DNA of 16,241 nucleotides from CAZKUN01 sp964555935 (GTDB lineage: Bacteria; Armatimonadota; Zipacnadia; Zipacnadales; VGFC01), in assembly GCA_964555935.1 (NCBI GenBank), contig CAZKUN010000206.1, positions 1 to 16,241 on the forward strand, given 5' to 3'. Shown in pieces: positions 8,801-16,182 of this stretch (position 1 is the stretch's first letter; each line of letters starts with the position of its first letter). The notes below the pieces were generated by a model. The model searched no databases. It was not told where the DNA came from and saw only the letters and a list, made by a program, of their open reading frames with translations. Position numbers and translations under genes: made by a program.

Positions 8801-9194
8801 GCAGGGCAACCCAATCATGCAGGCGCGCGCGTGGGTCGAGCCGATCTTCGTCGCGCATGTTCGGGCCAACCCGACGGCCGAGTCGGATGCGGAGGGGGTT
8901 TCTGTCGTCTCGTTCGTATCCGTCGACTCCCCCGACGTTGAGGTGCTCTCGTGTCGCTATGAAGGTGAGTGGCTTCTCGTTCGGCTGGCGAACACAGCGG
9001 ACCAAGAGGTGCAAGCCACGGTGCGCGCGTGCCTCGAGGTCAAGGAGGCTTTCCTGACGGACTTGCGAGATGCGAGGGGGGCCCGGTTGCCTGTCGTGGA
9101 GAACGGCGTCACGGTTGCGCTTCGACCGTGGGGCTTGCGTCAGGTCGCCCTGCGAGTTGCGGAAGGCTCCGAGGACCCGGAGGGCGGGAATTGA
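5865..9194 (+). CDS. Large GH38-like (alpha-mannosidase-related) protein with extra N-terminal domain
   Basis: A 1109-residue protein without signal peptide; ATG 5865 sits five bases behind AGGGGG. Residues about 1-210 look like an amidotransferase/ThuA-like flavodoxin fold (VVAAGGSVVLTQPDLDAL, then LVLTEGGGIFAGDP), and about 215-300 is helical. From about 305 it resembles the GH38 barrel: GYFEFDWPQHP (311-321), EFVNGTINQPYPPFHSLESQI, GRPARIYASQEFGFSPQLAS (about 408-426) and QQGYAGAVLR. From about 785 it has the C-terminal mannosidase sandwich (YLDNGLLRAEFDLAQGNIRRL, then WGLRQVALRV). Classical GH38 enzymes have HxD near the start of the barrel and a nucleophile Asp in (I/V)DPFGHS. Here the matching piece reads SQEFGFS, with Gln416 at the Asp position, and HxD is not seen. 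It may be a divergent hydrolase or lyase, or a non-catalytic relative. It follows the URO-D-like gene by nine bases. GH38-like architecture is fairly sure; alpha-mannosidase activity is doubtful. Confidence 0.8.
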   Translation: MARIELTGATVDVDHPCGLGRCLTRRTQYFYSLLWDPRVLSRTEAPPALRMPGESTRHPAASLLFHAHPTLADDTAAVTEVVAAGGSVVLTQPDLDALADLPAFRQLLGEGRSLVSLKERWHLGPLAVRTYHYADRATFLRLDAASGAVLSSIGDNPDLVLTEGGGIFAGDPFTTILAYINVPYYPQLLLDFASLLAQLVASIADRPISATEERLLRSNPDIRRDFHAFGYAYMTVLELDRCYGGSAVDLEQAGRCAVQAASAMTAGDVGRAERGLSEGLEALERENRKLQPTPAAFTDTLHGGGLYDDVGYFEFDWPQHPADLLRSHLNWVQQRSYRFNIDFGAQSVQCMAERFPRLFDDLRAAQDEGMVEFVNGTINQPYPPFHSLESQIRQFADGNAALEGVLGRPARIYASQEFGFSPQLASILAQQGYAGAVLRVQNMGDAPTLREERILWAAPSQDALEAVPSHPYKSEQRNDATYNNLHLKLFAHQQTGLDFAVFSGLGDISYYRPFREELARVCHYAPVFGGFQTWSQYFAEPRPGQLRRHCFTMEDFDCRAAFMEIEGDWSAHRPVTGGNNTACMRSLSTSHLFCAAEMLEASLAAQGVKTRNPSADRWSWTALAVHQGHDVYFAPYHSAGGFLGGVSNHRSALEGRAIQNVADYAGPWDFRPVIERSLQDLTRSEKGARRSIHRHLRRLTPASPLRDRYVVYNPGPAHTRAVTVRRAAGKGLALGGERLPVQDVGRDLLVLVPLPACGFVVLEATEDGQKDVPRPDAAVSVGDDYLDNGLLRAEFDLAQGNIRRLIRLADGRDLLDDGSHSFCFPGDESQRCLKARVTMEGPLRGGLEFEVSVGEKRGASSRIRTRAVLDAGASVLRFEDKILRCPEVRGDQWHNHLGVRFNLAEASPQIMRCHANVLEPASAERVFSLNLLLARGAERDVLFINEGNQFYLCRDGEISNILVFEQEPAREFTCGAGFAQGNPIMQARAWVEPIFVAHVRANPTAESDAEGVSVVSFVSVDSPDVEVLSCRYEGEWLLVRLANTADQEVQATVRACLEVKEAFLTDLRDARGARLPVVENGVTVALRPWGLRQVALRVAEGSEDPEGGN

Positions 9195-9257
9195 GCCATC
9201 GCGAGCGGACGTCACTCGGATCAGAACCGGGTCGAGGCGTGACCACCCGCCCGGCCG

Positions 9258-10151
9258 TCAGGACCATTTCGCCTCGGCACGGGGATTGGGGCCGAATCGC
9301 GTGCCGGACGGGTTTTGGGTGCCCGGCGGCTGAGGTGCTCCGCCGGCTGGCTCGTTGCTGGCGCGACCCCAGTTGTCCGACCGGTGCATGATGGCCTCAT
9401 TCCAGTGAGCGTTGTCCCAGTAACGTCCTATGGCCCCGTCAGGATCGCGTTCGACGAGGGTGTAGGAGTAGAGTTTGGCATTCTTGAGATAGAGCTTCAG
9501 GCAGAGCCCGCCGCGATGAGCGTCGGCCAGATCGCGAGGGCAGACGCCGCTGCGCCAGGCAATCTCCTGGTCCTTACCATTTGCCGTGACCGAAATACAC
9601 GCCGAGCGGGTGAGGCCCTCGACCGGTTGGCCGAATGGGGTGAGGAACTCGGCCTCGACGAAGCCGCCCTCGGCGTCGGCATTGACCAGCAACTGCGACG
9701 GTAAGACGAACGGTCTAGCAGGTGCCCAACCCTCGTGGGTGCCCGCGTCGAGCGACACCCAGTGGTCCTCGGGCATCTTCGCGAGCATGCAGGACACGGC
9801 GCCCCGCATGTCGTGGTCATGCGCCTCCATGTACGCGGTCTGGGTGCGCTCGCTGTGCTCGTACCGGACGGCGGTGTAGTAGATGTAGGTGTCGCCGTCG
9901 ATGACGAAGGGGTTCGCCGAGGGCACGAATGTCGTCCCGGCGTCGGGCGATCCGGGTTCGCCATTGGGAACAATGGGGGAGCGATCAACAGGGCGAGACC
10001 AGTTGACGCCGTCGCGGCTGTAGGCGAGCTGGATGTCGACATGCCCAGGCTTCTTGGAGGGCCAATCCGCCGGTGGCTCGTGGAAGACCTCGTATGTCTC
10101 CGACTCCGGCAACGAGTACTTGTCCCTCCGAAGAACCCCATCCACGCCCAA
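9258..10151 (-). pseudogene. Truncated propeller/beta-sandwich glycosidase-like gene (N-terminal half missing), on the opposite strand
   Basis: This is the only convincing minus-strand coding region. Its 297 codons contain the blade motif IQLAYSRDGVNWSRPVD, then WVSLDAGTHEGW, LLVNADAEGGFVEAEF, VEGLTRSACISV and LCLKLYLKNAKLYSYTL. These are the same features, in the same order, as the C-terminal halves of the proteins at 2-847 and 10476-13729. The N-terminal half seen in the fusion (LFIDDELI, RLFRIWYEAYD, YATSPDGVAW) is absent. No ATG lies in the first third, the nominal start is a TTG at 10151 with no Shine-Dalgarno, and an in-frame TGA lies just upstream at 10179-10181. Similarity to the paralogs starts near YEVFH (about 10090), so the codons before that are probably not ancestral. 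About 40 residues follow the family's usual end. It is best read as a remnant; a short expressed protein cannot be excluded. Confidence 0.65.
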
Positions 10152-10260
10152 ATCTGGGGCTTGGACGCCGGGTGGGGTTCACTCCCCGCTGACGATGTTA
10201 GGCGCTACGTCCCCGGTCCGAGAGCAGCCCTGGGAGCCCTTCGGATGGGTAACATTCAGT
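10120..10260. repeat. Suspected structured intergenic repeat at the broken end of the minus-strand gene
   Basis: The gene-free stretch 10152-10475 holds no recognisable ORF. Its left part is rich in inverted repeats: GGGG (10174-10177) pairs with CCCC (10184-10187) around TTCACT, and this lies inside GGACG (10163-10167) and CGTCC (10208-10212). On the minus strand, the wording around GGGGAGTGAACCCCACCCGG reminds me of dispersed intergenic repeats of planctomycete-like genomes. That is memory, not a search, and only one copy is in the window. From 10261 to 10464 I see nothing beyond GC-rich spacer; the Shine-Dalgarno of the fusion gene follows at 10465-10470. Confidence 0.3.
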
Positions 10261-10475
10261 TGGCTCCGGCGATGGCTGTGGCTTGGCGACGCCACGTCGC
10301 GCCTAGGCCGTTGCCGCTACCATCCCGCAGTGCTCGCGCCCGCCGTATCGACGCGTCGGGGTTGGCATTTCCTCACGCAGACAGCGGGCGACAACAAGTG
10401 GCGCCGAACAGGTGAGCGGACGCCCGGAGCGAATGCTCAGACAGCGGCGTGCCACGCCGCAACCGGAGGGATACC

Positions 10476-13400
10476 GTGACACCTCAGTCGCTCCTGCCAA
10501 CGCTGGTGGCCATGCTTGTTCTCGGAGCCCTCTGCAGTTCCTCCTCGCACGGCGCGACCGAGAAGCTGCTCGACACGACGCTGCTCTCCTCCAATGGCGA
10601 GACGTATCGCTGGTCCGAAGGCTCCACGATCAACCTTGACGGCGAGCGGCATCTGCTGATGGCAGTGACAGTGTTCGGGTTGGGAGGCCATGACAACACC
10701 GAGGCGCAGATCATCGCGTTCCACTCCCACGATGGCGGTCTGACGTGGACGCCGCTGGAGCAGGCCGAGGTGCTGCAGAGCAACGTCGGCGATGAGAACA
10801 CCATGGCCGCCTCGCTGCTGAGACTCGACAGCGGGGAGTTGCTGTTCTTCGCGAACGTCAAGAACAGCATCAAGGACTGCGGCCCTTGGGTGAAGCGGTC
10901 GACCGACAGTGGCGAGACGTGGAGCGATCTGCAGCAGCTCCCGTACATCGGGTACGGCGGGCTGGCGAGTGACCGGGCCATCCAGATCGGCACTGGCCGC
11001 ATTGTCCTCCCGTGCTGGGTGAGCGCGGATTCTCTGGCGTCTACCCATGCTTACTGCCTGTGGTCGGACGATCGCGGGGAGACATGGCAGAAGACCGACC
11101 TCATTAGCACGCCCGCCGGCTCAGCCGGCCGAAAGACCGACCCGGCGGCCGAGGAGCCCATGATCATCGAGCTCAGTGACGGTCGCCTAATGATGACCAT
11201 GCGGACCTATCTCAAGTCCATCTACAAGTGCCACTCGACGGATGGCGGCGAGACGTGGTCCGAACCCGTCAGTAGCGGCATCCCGTCGCCCGGCGCCATG
11301 GCCACGATAAAGCGTCTACCCAACGACGACATCCTACTTATATGGAACTGGGCTCGCCTGTCCGAGATCGACGGTCCTTGGCCGCGCAACTTCATCAGCA
11401 CAGNNNNNNNNNNATCTCTCAGGACGACGGCAACACCTTCTCCTACGTGCGGCACCTGGACGGCGCAACCGACTTCGGCGGGAAGATCACCATGGCGAAC
11501 GTGGCCTTCGCTGAGGGCGACCGAGCGATCATCAGCTACAGCAAGTCGATGACCAAGAAGAATGCGTACAACTGGCGCGTCCAGGTGCTCCCGCTCGAGT
11601 GGTTCTACGAGGGCGACGCTGACTTGGTCTACGGAGAGACGTACTTGCCGACACTGGAGGCCGAGTTGCAGCGCCTTGCCCGGCCTGAGGTCGCCGCCCC
11701 TGACAGCATCCCTCGACCCTCGGCTGAGGAGCGGGCCGCGGCCGCGGCGCGCATGGAGGTGTCGACTCCCGAGGGAGAGGGCCTTGTGTCCGCGTATGCC
11801 TTCGAGGAGGCCGAGGGTGGCTTCGTCTACGACGGTTCTGAAGGACACCACGATCTGTGGGTGAACTCGGCCGGGGGCTCTCCGCACTGGTGTGAGGGGA
11901 GGGAGGCCGGAGGGATGGAGTTCGATGGCGAGGATGGGAGTCTGATCGCCCCCCACTCCGACACCCTCGCCTTCCCGGACGGTCAGTTCACGGTCGAAGC
12001 CTGGGTGTATCCCACGACGCACAAGCAGCACGCCCTGATCGCCACCAAGGAGCATGAGTGGGAGGTGGGCCTGCTCGACGGGCAGCTACGGGCCGCCGTC
12101 TCCTCCGGCGGCGGCTGGGGCAGCCCCGGATGGCTCGGAGGCCCACAGATCTCCCTGGAGCGCTGGACGCACGTTGCGGTTACCTTCGATGGGGAGGCCC
12201 TTCGGTTCTATGTGGACGGCAACCTGGCGCTGACCGCTTCCCGGCCCTGCAAGCTTGACAGCACCGACGAGCCGCTCGTCATCGGGGGTTGCACGCATAT
12301 CGACGACTCGACATTCGCCGGCCGCCTGGACGAAGTGCGCATCTGGCAGACAGTGAAGTACGAGCCGCCGGAGGGGAGCGCCATGCAGGACGCGGCCGAG
12401 GGACCGCGGATCGTGGACTCCGTTCACCGGCTCTTCATTGATGACGAGCTGATCGCGTCCATTGAGAGATTGGAGTGGGTCGTGAACCAGCCGGTCCGTC
12501 ATCACGCCAATCCCGTAATCACCTACGACCGACCGTGGGAGGGCAACTGCGTCATCACATGGGGATCAGTGATCTACGATGAAGATGAGCGCCTATTCAG
12601 AATCTGGTACGAAGCCTACGACAAGTACGGTCCGCCTGGAGAGCAGACTCTGATCTGCTATGCGACCTCTCCCGATGGGGTTGCATGGGACAAGCCAGAA
12701 CTGGGGTTGGTGGACTATCGCGGCTCGAAGGCCAACAACATCGTGCTGACGGCTGACGAAGGCACCCTCGATGCGCCAAGTGTTGTGCACGTCCCGGACG
12801 CGCCGCCGGAGCAGCAGTGGCGGATGTACTGGCACTCCGGCGCCCATGGAGGCATTCGGTGCGCCACCTCGCCGGACGGGCTGCGGTGGAACCCCCTACC
12901 AGGCGTGGTGGTGGAGGCGGGCGACCGGAACACCGTCTCATACGATGCCTCAAGCGGCACGTTCCGACTCATCACGCGAGTCCCCGGTCGGGGCATGCGC
13001 ACCTGCGGGCTGTGGGAAAGCGATGACGGCAAGGAGTTCGCGTACATCGGTGAGATCGCGGCGCCTGACGACGCAGACGCCGACAGGGACGAGTTCTACG
13101 GCATGATCCAGTTCCCGTGGTCGGGGTTGCACCTGGGGTTCTTGGAAGTGTTTCATGTTCCCATCCGGAAGCTCAACTGCCAGTTGGCATACAGCCGCGA
13201 CGGTTACGACTGGCATCGGGCCTGCGACCGGCAGACGTTCCTCGACTGGGGCCCACCAGGCGCGTGGGACCAGGCGTGGGTCGCGCCATCGCACAACCCG
13301 CCCATTCGTGTTGGCAACAGGCTGTACATCTTCTATCAAGGGAGGCAGACACTGCATTGGGCGGAGGAGCCGTTCGGTCACATTGGCGGAATCGGCCTGT

Positions 13401-13729
13401 GCTTCCTCCGGCCGGACGGTTTCGTTTCCCTGGACGCGCAGAACTCCGAGGGCAGCGTCACCACTACGCCGCTCCTGCTGCAGGGAGAGACCCTACACGT
13501 GAATGCACTCGCCCGCCCGGGCACGGTTACCGCGGAGATACTGAATGCGGAGGGCGAGCCCATCGAAGGCTTCTCGCGTGCCGATTGCGTGCCGCTGAAG
13601 ATGGCCGACATGATAGACCGCGAGATCACGTGGAAGGGGACGGCCGCCATCGACGCGCTCGCCGGCAGGACGGTGCGCCTTCGCTTCTACGTTCAGGCTG
13701 CGAAGCTGTACTCATTCTGGACCGAGTAA
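10476..13729 (+). CDS. Secreted sialidase (BNR) - LamG - propeller/beta-sandwich fusion; contains assembly gap
   Basis: GTG 10476, five bases behind GGAGGG (10465-10470), opens a clean signal peptide (TPQSLLPTLVAMLVLGALCS, cleavage near SSHGA). The first domain (about 30-400) is a sialidase-type six-bladed propeller with five Asp boxes: SHDGGLTW (84), STDSGETW (142), SDDRGETW (197), STDGGETW (254) and SQDDGNTF (about 314). It also has EEPMIIELSDGRLMMTMRT, the usual Glu and Arg region. A LamG/concanavalin domain follows (about 435-628; VEAWVYP, WTHVAVTFDGEALRFYVDG, GRLDEVRIW). The last third (about 641-1084) is a second propeller plus sandwich (LFIDDELI, RIWYEAYDKYG, YATSPDGVAWDKPELGLV, LEVFHVPI, VNALARPG, RFYVQAAKLYSFW), paralogous to 2-847. 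Ten Ns at 11404-11413 break the frame, so gene callers will see two overlapping ORFs, but the sialidase motif order shows one gene. It would act on sialic-acid-like or other exposed sugars; substrate unproven. Confidence 0.8.
11404..11413. other. Assembly gap (10 N) inside the sialidase fusion gene
   Basis: The frame before the gap ends ...RNFIST plus one G; after it the protein resumes in another frame as ISQDDGNTF. Joining them needs a true gap of 3n+2 bases, so 10 is not the real size. A two-base gap would give ST-(A/V/G/D/E)-ISQDDG, close to the usual sialidase (T/A)AISxDDG, so very little may be missing. Confidence 0.95.
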
Positions 13730-13942
13730 GCGACGGCGCATTGGCGGGGTGAGTTTGCGCCCACACGATGGCTCCGTCATCGGCCCCCCCCAATCACGCT
13801 GCTGTGAGCCCTGGGATACCAGCGTCACTGCGGGAGGCTCTCGCCCAGTCGCCGACGCATGTAGGCTCCGACACGTCTGGAATCTGCGCCAGGATCGAAG
13901 ACGCGCGCGTGAGGTAGAGATCGTTGATGGTTACCCGCCCGG

Positions 13943-13950
13943 GGAGGTGA
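13943..13950 (+). promoter_or_regulatory. Perfect Shine-Dalgarno that decides the isomerase start
   Basis: GGAGGTGA is fully complementary to the 3' end of 16S rRNA. Its last A is also the A of ATG 13950, so that ATG cannot be its start. GTG 13956, five bases downstream, is ideally placed. Confidence 0.7.
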
Positions 13951-13955
13951 TGCCT

Positions 13956-14765
13956 GTGCAGTCCGCGATGTGCGCTGCGATCGACTACGCGATCCCTTTC
14001 GACCACATTGTGCCCTTGATCGGTGAGGCGGGGTTTGAGGTCATCTCCCTGGGGGCCCGGCCGCAGCACTCCGAGTACCACACGCCCGAAGGCCGGGGCC
14101 GGATCAGACAACTGACTCGTTCCCTTGGCCTCGGCATCGACTCGGTGCATGCGCCCTTCCCTGAGGGTGACCGGCTCTGCTCCTTGGAGGAGGCCGAGCG
14201 CCTCGGGTCGCTGCGCCAATGCCAGATCGCCATCGAGGCGGCGCAGGATTTGGAGGTGGGCATCGTCGTGATCCACCTCAACGCCAGCCCCGATGCGGCA
14301 GTGATGGAGGCTATGATGGCCCAGGGGCTCAGAAGCATCGAGGCGCTGGCGACACACGCTCTCACGCGAGGCGTGCGCGTGGCCGTGGAGAACAGTTGGG
14401 GGGAGCCCTATGCGATGATGCTGGACCGCATCATGGCGGAATTCGCCGGCAAGCCGATCGGGTTCTGCTATGACTCCGGCCACGAGAACGTGAATCGCGC
14501 AGGCTTTCGGGACCTGGAGACGTACGGGCACCGGCTCCTGACTCTCCATCTGCACGACAACCGGGGGGACGATGCCCATACGCTGCCGTATGAGGGCGAC
14601 ACTGACTGGCCCCGCCTCATGGAGCTGCTACGCGCCTCCGGCTATTCCGGCCATCTGTTCTTGGAGGCCTGCATCGCCAACTCCGAGTTCCAGGACCCGG
14701 CGCTCTTCCTCTCGGAGGCCCGGAGGCGAGCCGCGCGGCTGCTAGGGAGTTGTCCCGCTGAATAG
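13956..14765 (+). CDS. Sugar phosphate isomerase/epimerase (AP endonuclease family 2 TIM barrel)
   Basis: A 269-residue cytoplasmic TIM-barrel protein of the xylose-isomerase-like family, members of which isomerise or epimerise sugars, cyclitols or keto-acids. It opens QSAMCAAIDYAIPFDHIVPLI and GFEVISLGARP. The expected divalent-metal ligands are present: Glu145 in VAVENSWGEP, Asp173 and His176 in CYDSGHENV, His200 in LHLHDNRGDD, and Glu237 in LFLEACI. GYSGHLFLEA is the common last-strand motif. The start GTG 13956 is chosen from the perfect Shine-Dalgarno GGAGGTGA; ATG 13950 lies inside that site and ATG 13968 is a further possibility. The open frame extends back to 13749, but those 69 codons look like spacer. 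It lies 226 bases behind the sialidase fusion, so it may have its own promoter, though I saw no convincing boxes. Family is certain; substrate unknown, likely the locus's sugar products. Confidence 0.88.
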   Translation: MQSAMCAAIDYAIPFDHIVPLIGEAGFEVISLGARPQHSEYHTPEGRGRIRQLTRSLGLGIDSVHAPFPEGDRLCSLEEAERLGSLRQCQIAIEAAQDLEVGIVVIHLNASPDAAVMEAMMAQGLRSIEALATHALTRGVRVAVENSWGEPYAMMLDRIMAEFAGKPIGFCYDSGHENVNRAGFRDLETYGHRLLTLHLHDNRGDDAHTLPYEGDTDWPRLMELLRASGYSGHLFLEACIANSEFQDPALFLSEARRRAARLLGSCPAE

Positions 14766-14833
14766 GCCGATCCGTCGCTGAGCCTGGGGCCAGAGGATGA
14801 CTCGGAGGCCCGCGTTCCGTGCCCGATCGTCGC

Positions 14834-14856
14834 ACCCCTGTGGGGGTTGCCAACCC
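14834..14856 (+). promoter_or_regulatory. Two mutually exclusive small hairpins just before the ceramidase-like gene
   Basis: ACCCC (14834-14838) can pair with GGGGT (14843-14847), or GGGTT (14844-14848) with AACCC (14852-14856). The two stems share bases 14844-14847, so only one can form. The second ends four bases before the Shine-Dalgarno AGGAG at 14861. This geometry could tune translation, but five-pair stems are short and may be chance. Confidence 0.2.
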
Positions 14857-14871
14857 AACGAGGAGAGAGCA

Positions 14872-16182
14872 ATGAGGTTCGGGGTCGCCAAAGACATCAT
14901 CACACCGGATGCCAAGACACACATGGGCGGGTACGGTAGCCTATACCAGGAGCAATTCGTCGGGATCCACGACGACCTGTATGTCAAGACGCTGGTCGTG
15001 GACGACGGTCGGACCTTGGTGGTGCTGATCTCGCTCGACTTGCTGTTCCACGACTACGAGTTGACACGGTGCATCGGTCACTACGTCCAGGAGCGACACG
15101 GTATCCCCTCAGACAATCTCATCTTGTCGTACACCCACAACCATGCCGGTCCGGCTGTCAGGGGATACGACCCCGGACAACACTCGGACCACTACGAGGC
15201 CTTCCTGGCGGAGCGGATCAAGAGTTGCGTCGACCGGGCGTTGGTCAACACGTTCGAGGGGACAATCGAACACGGTGCCATCGAAGGCGACTGGACGATG
15301 TGCCGGCGCAAGCTGGTGGATGGCCGGTGGATCAACGCCCCGAACCCGGAGGGCGACAAGGACACCAGCCTCAGCATACTGCGGGTCCGTGATCTCGATG
15401 GGAATGAGAAAGCGCTCCTCGTGAGTTACTCCTGCCATCCCGTGACGCTGGGCGACACGCTCTGGATCTCCGGAGAGTACCCCGGCCGCACATGCCAGTT
15501 GCTCGAGGCTGAGTTCTACGGCTGCACCGCGATGTTCTTCCAGGCCGCAGGTGGATGCTCGCGCCCCAAGATCGCGGTGGGCGCTGACGGGTGGAAGGCG
15601 TGTGACTTCGGCGAGGTGGACGAGATGTCCACGGCGATGGCACGTGCCGTTGAGCGGGCGATCCGTGTTGGCAAGTTGCAGCCCTTCTGTTTGGATCTCG
15701 GCGCTCGTCAGTTCGTCGTGACGCTCGAGACCGAAGCGCGGCCTAAGGAGTACTTCGCTCGTATAGTCGACGATCCGAATGTGTCGGACTCGCCTCGCAA
15801 GAACGAGGCCCGGCTGGTCCTTGAGACATACGACGACGCCCCGGACCAGATCGACCTGCATGCAGCCATCGTTCGGCTGGGATCCGATGTCCACATCGCA
15901 TACCTCTGCGGCGAGGTCACCTGGCCGGTGAAGCAGCATGTGCTGAAGGCCTTCTGCGAGCGCACTGTCTTCTTCATCGGGTACGGGGACGCCACTGCCT
16001 ACGTGCCGGATGACCGGTACATCGATGAGGGCGGCTATGAGGTGGATGGGTCAGTGGTAGAGTTCTGCCTCAAGGGCCGGCTGAAGAAGGGCGTGGATCG
16101 GCAAATGACCAATGCGTTTGGCCGAGCGCTGGCTGAGCTGGACGCATCAGCCGACCGGTCTGAGGCGGAGCGGGGGGCATAG
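14872..16182 (+). CDS. Neutral/alkaline ceramidase-like amidase, short and without signal peptide
   Basis: A 436-residue protein of the neutral/alkaline non-lysosomal ceramidase family, which hydrolyses the amide bond of ceramides with a zinc ion. MRFGVAKDIITPDAKTHMGG, GIHDDLYVKTLVVDDGRTLV and SYTHNHAGP (86-94) are the standard opening motifs. By motif position, candidate zinc ligands are His89 or His91, His189 (SCHPVTLG), Glu348 (YLCGEVTWP) and Tyr377 (ATAYVPD). Ser230 in FFQAAGGCSRP lies where the family's nucleophilic serine sits (AGDxSPN). YIDEGGYEVDGS is also typical. It lacks a signal peptide and the C-terminal Ig-like domain of the roughly 650-residue secreted enzymes, so it resembles the cytoplasmic short relatives common in environmental genomes, whose substrates are unknown. 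ATG 14872 follows AGGAG (14861-14865) by six bases. It lies 106 bases behind the isomerase. I see no gene in the last 59 bases. Confidence 0.85.
   Translation: MRFGVAKDIITPDAKTHMGGYGSLYQEQFVGIHDDLYVKTLVVDDGRTLVVLISLDLLFHDYELTRCIGHYVQERHGIPSDNLILSYTHNHAGPAVRGYDPGQHSDHYEAFLAERIKSCVDRALVNTFEGTIEHGAIEGDWTMCRRKLVDGRWINAPNPEGDKDTSLSILRVRDLDGNEKALLVSYSCHPVTLGDTLWISGEYPGRTCQLLEAEFYGCTAMFFQAAGGCSRPKIAVGADGWKACDFGEVDEMSTAMARAVERAIRVGKLQPFCLDLGARQFVVTLETEARPKEYFARIVDDPNVSDSPRKNEARLVLETYDDAPDQIDLHAAIVRLGSDVHIAYLCGEVTWPVKQHVLKAFCERTVFFIGYGDATAYVPDDRYIDEGGYEVDGSVVEFCLKGRLKKGVDRQMTNAFGRALAELDASADRSEAERGA

Noticed and set aside
9195..9257. Bidirectional terminator between the converging ends of the GH38-like gene and the minus-strand remnant
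   Set aside because: Only four- to five-base inverted matches with long loops and no T-tract; nothing convincing.
13768..13917. 49-codon open frame in the spacer before the isomerase
   Set aside because: No Shine-Dalgarno at proper distance and no recognisable similarity; likely chance.
13749..13955. Upstream extension of the isomerase reading frame to GTG 13749
   Set aside because: These 69 codons look non-coding and a perfect Shine-Dalgarno directs initiation at 13956.
13794..14579. 261-codon minus-strand open frame over the isomerase gene, and similar ones at 15109-15939, 11222-12055 and 3259-3963
   Set aside because: Antisense shadows caused by G/C-rich third positions; no recognisable motifs, and the + strand genes are convincing.
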